Shown here piece by piece: positions 59,053 to 64,000 of a stretch of DNA of 64,000 nucleotides; position 1 is the first letter of the stretch; every line of letters starts with the position of its first letter. The notes below the pieces were generated by a model that made no database searches, was not told the DNA's origin, and saw nothing but the letters and a program-made list of their open reading frames with translations. The translations under genes were made by a program, and so were the position numbers. This stretch comes from Rhexocercosporidium sp. MPI-PUGE-AT-0058 (taxonomy: Eukaryota; Ascomycota; Leotiomycetes; Helotiales). The DNA lies in NCBI GenBank assembly GCA_020746875.1, contig JAGTJL010000009.1, positions 1,798,001 through 1,862,000 on the forward strand, in the 5' to 3' direction.

Positions 59053-59937
59053 AAGTGCGAGGGTGGGTGGATTGGTACCTATTCTTTTGGCTAGAAGGCG
59101 TATATATGGAACTGGATGAGGGGGGGGCGTGGGTGGAATCGAAGCTATGGGAGTTGGAAAACAAGTCCTACGAAGGAACGTTCAGCCTCGCAGGCCAGCG
59201 AGGCTACATTTCCCTATGGCAGATTGGGATGGGTTCCATCCAGCTTGGATCTGGCTTGCTCAGAAAGAGATGGGGACACACATGGAGCTGTGGGGTTCTA
59301 CTGCAGAAGATCATCGGAAGATCATCGGAAGACCATCGGAAGACCATCGGAAGACCATCTGCTAGAAACCCTACGCTGGTCGGGTTCTCCAAGTGCCTGC
59401 TCTTGATGCATCGCTGAACTTTATACCTAGCTTTCTGTGGGTTGGAAAGGAAGGGCACTCGTTGCCAGAGGAAAGAGAAGTCTGGTGAGCCTCGAATGCC
59501 ACGAAGCATGTCCTCCTCGAAGGGAGCCGAATGTGGTCGGAACAAGTTGCGATTGGCGAATCTTGTGATGGGAGGCCGAGAATGGCTGGCTACGGCATGT
59601 AACGAGAAAAGAGCGATTGAGCACCAGAGCGCAATTCAGATTAAGCACCTATTTGCAGCATACCTTTGCTCCTCTTCTTGCTATGGATGTTATCACAATT
59701 TTGACGAGAAGGTAAGTCATATTTTCTTACATCTTCTCTCGGGCAGTTCGACGAAGGTAGCATTCATGGGTTTCGTGGAATCTCATCTTGTTTTTACTCC
59801 TATCTAAACAACGGCTTTAGTCCAGCCAACACATCAAATGATAACCATGGAAAGCTACTTTTCGCAAGAACTTTCCAAACAGCCAGTACTTCTACTTCTC
59901 AGCACCATAACCAATACTGTCCCAAATATGAACTCCC
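59053..59937. other. Intergenic with an 11-bp tandem repeat
   Basis: This 0.9 kb lies between the small ORF and the next leftward gene. It contains the tandem repeat at 59310. Frames crossing the repeat change their translation every unit and are not genes. Confidence 0.45.
59310..59359 (+). repeat. 11-bp tandem repeat, four full units plus a partial
   Basis: Two ATCATCGGAAG units are followed by two ACCATCGGAAG units and a partial. The unit length is not a multiple of three. Confidence 0.9.
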
Positions 59938-61037
59938 TTACACTGTTCCGTCCCGGAATTGTACACTCTTCTTCCGCTGTGGTGCTCGCCCTTCCTCTTG
60001 CCAGTGCTCCCCCTCCGCTTTCTCTTTCTTAAGAATCGAGGTGACCCCAGCATCATTCTGTGGCCTGCTAGATCCCTCGACAATGTCAGCTTTGCTTCGA
60101 GTTAGCAACACTGCCTTGAAAGGATCGAGAGACACAAACCCGAAGACTGTGCTGCCACCAGAAACGATTCCGAGGCTTTCTTTGTAGCAGTCTTCTTTGT
60201 CTTGCCCCAGGATTTGGTTTGTCCATCACGGTCGTCATTTTCATCACTTGGGCCGCTTCTACCTCCTCTATTATCCGAATCTCCTCCTCGGCTCGCTCTA
60301 TCTCCATGCAACTCTACCCACATCCTGTTATACACCACAACTGAAACCCCACAAAGTACAACATCATTACAAGTCTCGTTAGCGGCCCCGAGACAATGAA
60401 ATCTCGAATGCGTCATGCACCAGATGTGGGCTCCTCCAAGTTCATCACCATCTGACTGGGAATGCTCGGGGCAGCTGTCGTCGCATCTTAGTGCCATGAA
60501 CTCTGGATATTTTCCGAGGGAAACGCCGGGGAATGTGATGTCTGCAATTTTACTTGGGGGTTTTGGTTTCGATCTTCTCTTGGAAGTGGTCTTCGGCTGC
60601 TCTTGAACATCTGCTTCGGGCTCGGAATTGTCTTGTACGATGACCTCGCTATCCTGAGCATACCTGGGTATTGGCTCTTCGTCGTCCTTAAAGTTGCCCT
60701 TGGATGGCCTCAACGCGCGAATTTTGGCAACAGACTTCTTTTCGGATTCTGGCTGCTCGATGTCCTTTGCTAGACTGTAACCGTTTTCTGAGACCCTCGT
60801 GCTGGGACTGAAACTCGTCTTGGGCTGTACAGGCTTGGACTTTCTCGGATCCTCAAATATCGGGGCATCTGGATTGGTATCTGGCGTCGCCGCAGACGAT
60901 TCCTCAGTAGACTTGCTCTTCCGTCCGCTTTGCTTCTTCGATTTCTTCCCAGCAACCACATAACTTTTGACGATCCCCAAAGCCCGCCCATTGGTAGCGT
61001 ACACAGGAATAAGCTTCTTTCCATCCTTTTTATCCAT
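59938..61037 (-). CDS. Unknown basic protein with Cys/His cluster and PP1-docking-like motif
   Basis: The best model has exons 61037-60371 and 60200-59938 (309 aa). The N-terminal half is Lys/Ser/Glu/Pro rich, ending KRRSKPKPPSK. Then comes a compact region with DDSCPEHS, HIWCMTHSRFHCLG and, after the junction, DCYKESLGIVSGGSTVFGFVSLDPF, which together look like a metal-binding module. The C-terminus has KKSVQF (about 299-304), fitting the RVxF-type PP1-docking pattern. The junction needs a 170-nt intron with a weak GCAAG acceptor. Unspliced, the frame instead runs to 60102 with a Gly/Asp/Arg-rich end and loses the second block. Protein family unrecognised; the gene looks real, its middle is uncertain. 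Confidence 0.55.
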
Positions 61038-61686
61038 GATCTTGCCGCGCTTCAGTGCTTAAAATATCGCTGGTATGGAGCTGGCTAATGAATTTAGCAT
61101 GCTACAAAGTCTAATAGGAATTATATACTGAGTACTTTTGACATTCAAAGAGGAGAGTGACATGTTATGGAAACGAATCTTTCTATAAATGGAAGGCGCG
61201 AGGGCATTCTTGGAGAGCAAATTTACGCATGTAGAAGGAACGACCGTCATCCACAAGATAAAGGCAGTCATTGAAATCAACTCCAAAGTTCTACATTAAA
61301 CCAATGTCCTTGTGTCTTTCGACTTCTATCCTTCAAACCCTCTCAAATTATGGCTGGAAGAGAAGCATGGAGTTGCTTAAATCTGAAGATAAACAAAGGA
61401 GCCGAAAGCACTTTCACCGGCAATGCAGAAGGCGCCTAGGTCGGTTTACATGGGAGAGAATAAAATGTCAGATTGTCTTTATGCTAGGAACAAAATAATT
61501 TTCGCTCAAGCCACTTGAAAATCGAGTTTTGCTGCTGCTTAATTCTCAAAGGGGTTTTATCTTACACCTCGTCGACCAGTTGGGAATCACCACCAATCGC
61601 ATCCAAGCAAATAAACACATCAACCACGCAAATGTCCAGCCAGGGCAGATTACTACACTGTATCATCAACCTCTGCAGCAATCATT
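61038..61686. other. Intergenic, no gene recognised
   Basis: This 0.65 kb contains the promoter of the preceding leftward gene and the 3' region of the next. AT-rich, with no supported features. Confidence 0.45.
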
Positions 61687-62994
61687 CTAACGGTAATCCT
61701 TCTTGCCTTTCGAGTCATCGAGTTGCCGCTCACGTTCCTCCGTCATCTTCTTTCGGCCAAATCTATCCTCTCCCGCTATGCACGAAACCCCTCTCCAGTT
61801 CGTCCCAGTGGCTCCATGATAGGACTTGAAGGGCACATCTCCGGCGATATCATCTCTGGGATCGCCGAAGTTCGGAGGTTTGTATGGTGGCGCTCTTCTC
61901 TCTGAAGGTTCCCCTGACCTTGTGGTTCGATGCCGTTTGGGGGGAGGCGAAGGAAGATTGGGTCTGCTTTGGCGGGCTCGGGGAGGGCCAGGATGAGGAC
62001 GAGAGTTAGAATTTGTTCTTGCTAAGTTGGAGTCAATATTGCGCTTGGTCGTTGAGCGTCCTGCATAAGAGTCAGCTTTGAAACGAGTTGAGATATCAAC
62101 ACTATGGTGGCTCACCCCTGGGTCTCTCTTCTGCCATGTTGTTTTTTGTTCCTTGTTGCATGACTGTTGACAGCCCTGTTGGAATTTCCGCTGTCTTCGC
62201 CTGTTTTCCTGATATCGAAGTGTTGTTTTCACTTTTGTTATCCTCATGGTCATCGTAGGTCTGCGGCTTATTCGGTTGTATAGCTTGCCTCCCAACATGC
62301 AACTCGAACCAATCCTAGGTTACATTGCTGAGAGGAACGCCAAACTCTTGCACGACCTCAGCTTTGCTCAGCGTCTTGTCAGGAAAATGACTCTGCCAGT
62401 GAGTATTCCAATACTAGTGAACTTGACTCTTCTCCAGAGGGTCGACAAAGGATTCGTTGAACACAAGGGACATCGCAGAACGTGAAAGGTGGGATTCTCT
62501 CCACCGTGGGCAGTACGAACCACAGTTTCGTTTCGGTTGACATCGGAAATTCGTAATTTTGGCCCTGGCGGATGATATTCAGGAGTTGATGGCACTGCGT
62601 TGACTGGAGCTTGTCCTTCAACTGTATCTGAACTTCGATGAGGTGTCTCGGTCTTATTCGTAGTCTTGTCGCTTCCAGACTGGTGTTGCATGCTAGTCAG
62701 AGAATCTCCGGATGTCTCGCCTGATCTTGTAGATGATTCCTGATTCAAAATCTTCTTCCCAGCTCGACTCTCAATTTCGTTCCTTGCCACACGCGACGGA
62801 GGCGTCTTGTCATGATCCCCAGACTGAACTGTCAAACTGTCTCTGGCAAGGAGTTTATCAATACAGCTTCCTGAGAATCTAGACAATATCTCGGTCAGAT
62901 GCGACTTCTCTGTTGCATTTCTTGCTTCAATTCTTCTCTTATCCTCTTCAGCCCGGCGAACACCTCTCACTTCATCTTCTTCCGCCCTCGAACT
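61687..62994 (-). CDS. Unknown protein, multi-exon, possible CxxC/HxxxH zinc site; model partial
   Basis: The 3' part is firm: exons 62413-62324, 62260-62116 and 62060-61687 join in phase and end at a stop at 61687. They read YWNTHWQSHFPDKTLSKAEVV, then an acidic YDDHEDNKSENNTS stretch, then a Pro/Arg-rich C-terminus ending in KKMTEERERQLDD. Upstream, an open frame from 62994 to about 62420 carries EIESRAGKKILNQES and FHVLRCPLCSTNP. Cys-Pro-Leu-Cys followed by His-Trp-Gln-Ser-His would make a zinc finger, but no ordinary intron joins the two frames in phase. The true 5' end may involve another exon near 63003. Likely nuclear; the family is not recognised. Confidence 0.5.
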
Positions 62995-63452
62995 TTACTC
63001 ACACTCGTAGCATCCAGAAGAGCCCTTCATGAAGCTATCTCTACGGTCTTTGATATCCTTGGTATCCTTGGTAGAGAGTAGAACTATCTGGCGGCCTCAT
63101 CTCTTTCAGGAGCGAAAGTTGTGCATGTTTTCTCACAATCTGCTCGGCATAAGTGCTTCAGTAGAGGAAGCCAGGCTTATCCCGCTATCCGGTCACTTCA
63201 AGAGGCCAAATGATTGGTTGTTACGACAAAATGACAAGGTCTCACAAAGATACTACAGATTTCTACGGGATAACTGCAAGAGTGAGGGGTGTTTCAAAAG
63301 TGCTTCACATGAATAGCAGTATCGTGGGACTTGGCAATGATTTGTTTACTTTTTGCTCGCCTAGGCCGTTTGCTGCATCGGCGAGACTCAACAGTCTGCA
63401 TCGTGGGTTTCCACATCCTCTCCATCCCTAGCATTGGATTGACACCTGAAGT
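62995..63452. other. Unresolved stretch, possible upstream exons
   Basis: Between the two leftward genes, a minus-strand frame near 63080-63160 reads Cys-rich (HLCRADCEKTC), and a donor-like GTGAGT lies at 63002-62997. Either could belong to the gene on the left. No complete model can be built. Confidence 0.35.
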
Positions 63453-64000
63453 CTAGCCAACTTCTGTTGACCGCTGTTTTTGAGTGGAGCTTCTAGTCTC
63501 CGCGCCCTCGCGTGATCCCTCCGCATTTCTTCCACCCCCTCCATCGCTTGTACCGTCATCCTCACGATCATTTTTGGCCGCATCCACTCCTTTCCCACCC
63601 AACACGGCTGTTACTGGTCGATGGTACTTCTCAAACCTCGCCCAGTGCTCTCTGTACCACTTCTCTGCATCATTATCGTCATCAGGATACAACAACTTCT
63701 TGCCAAACGTAGACACAACGTCGCAAATGCGGAAATTCGGATTCCGTACAGGATGCATTTGGCCATGGATCGCCCACGCTCTCAAAAGTCCATTCATGTC
63801 TCCGTACGGCTTGAATTTGGTGCCTGTGTAAGAACACTGGCCAGGTGCGTTCATCATCACACACTGAAGGACGAAGGATTCGGGTTTCGAGTCGTGGCTT
63901 TTAAATCTGGACCATGCGTCCGTCCTGACCACGGTTTCCCAACTCTTGACGCCGCTCGCCCAGACCAGTCTTTTTGGCTCGGGACCTTTCTGCTGGTAGA
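63453..64000 (-). CDS. Unknown protein, 5'-truncated by the window edge
   Basis: The frame is open from the right edge to a stop at 63453 (182 codons visible; the true start lies outside). It reads PEPKRLVWASGVKSWETVV, then VLQCVMMNAPGQCSYTG, LLRAWAIHGQMHPVRNPNFR, LLYPDDDNDAEKWYREHWARF, and a disordered Gly/Glu/Ser-rich tail. The Trp- and His-rich blocks look like a conserved domain, but I do not recognise the family. No signal can be judged without the N-terminus. Confidence 0.7.
   Translation of the reverse strand, partial: YQQKGPEPKRLVWASGVKSWETVVRTDAWSRFKSHDSKPESFVLQCVMMNAPGQCSYTGTKFKPYGDMNGLLRAWAIHGQMHPVRNPNFRICDVVSTFGKKLLYPDDDNDAEKWYREHWARFEKYHRPVTAVLGGKGVDAAKNDREDDGTSDGGGGRNAEGSREGAETRSSTQKQRSTEVG

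Noticed and set aside
1..64000. CRISPR arrays, bacterial operons or viral genes
   Set aside because: No spaced direct repeats of the right size. All identified genes are fungal and intron-bearing.

Overview
The window is nuclear DNA of a filamentous ascomycete. Genes are split by short introns (about 45-90 nt, GTANGT-like donors, CTAAC/CTGAC-like branch sites, YAG acceptors). They lie on both strands, separated by intergenic stretches of 0.4-4 kb, and they encode fungal families: HET-C, KTR mannosyltransferase, a DUF4604 protein, a PTS2-bearing thiolase and SCS7. I see no bacterial, viral or organellar genes. A plant-cell-wall GH105 enzyme together with the general protein style suggests a leotiomycete or other Pezizomycotina fungus; that placement is an inference. 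I derived most gene models by hand, splicing so that the exons join in phase and the family motif stays continuous.

Layout, left to right. 0-6 kb: 5' end of a probable SPT20 (SAGA), an SDR oxidoreductase, and a large Q/N-rich coiled-coil protein. 6-9 kb: gene-poor. 9-18.5 kb: an RBM39/Rsd1-like splicing factor, SCS7 sphingolipid fatty-acid 2-hydroxylase, the allorecognition gene het-c, and a BTB-like protein. 18.5-21 kb: gene-poor, with short inverted repeats. 21-30 kb: a secreted or membrane protein with an internal duplication, a GT15 mannosyltransferase, a DUF4604 protein, TAF14 and RanBP1. 30-34 kb: AT-rich, with weak orphan exons only. 34-44.4 kb: GH105 unsaturated rhamnogalacturonyl hydrolase, a large one-pass membrane protein of unknown function, peroxisomal 3-ketoacyl-CoA thiolase, and glycerol kinase. 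45.6-51.2 kb: a small basic nuclear-type protein and an NRAMP metal transporter. 52.6-58.1 kb: TAF4 and YSH1, divergently arranged. 58-64 kb: a possible small membrane protein, two unknown proteins with cysteine/histidine clusters whose frames do not join simply, and a 5'-truncated unknown gene.

There are no operons. Functional themes recur without obvious co-regulation: transcription initiation (SPT20, TAF14, TAF4) and mRNA processing (RBM39-like, YSH1); lipid metabolism (SCS7, thiolase, glycerol kinase); cell surface and recognition (HET-C, KTR). No clearly new multi-gene system is visible. The most notable points are a possible second, mitochondrial N-terminus on glycerol kinase, a 51-nt intron that can be read through, an exon duplication in an orphan surface protein, and unresolved frame breaks in two adjacent genes.
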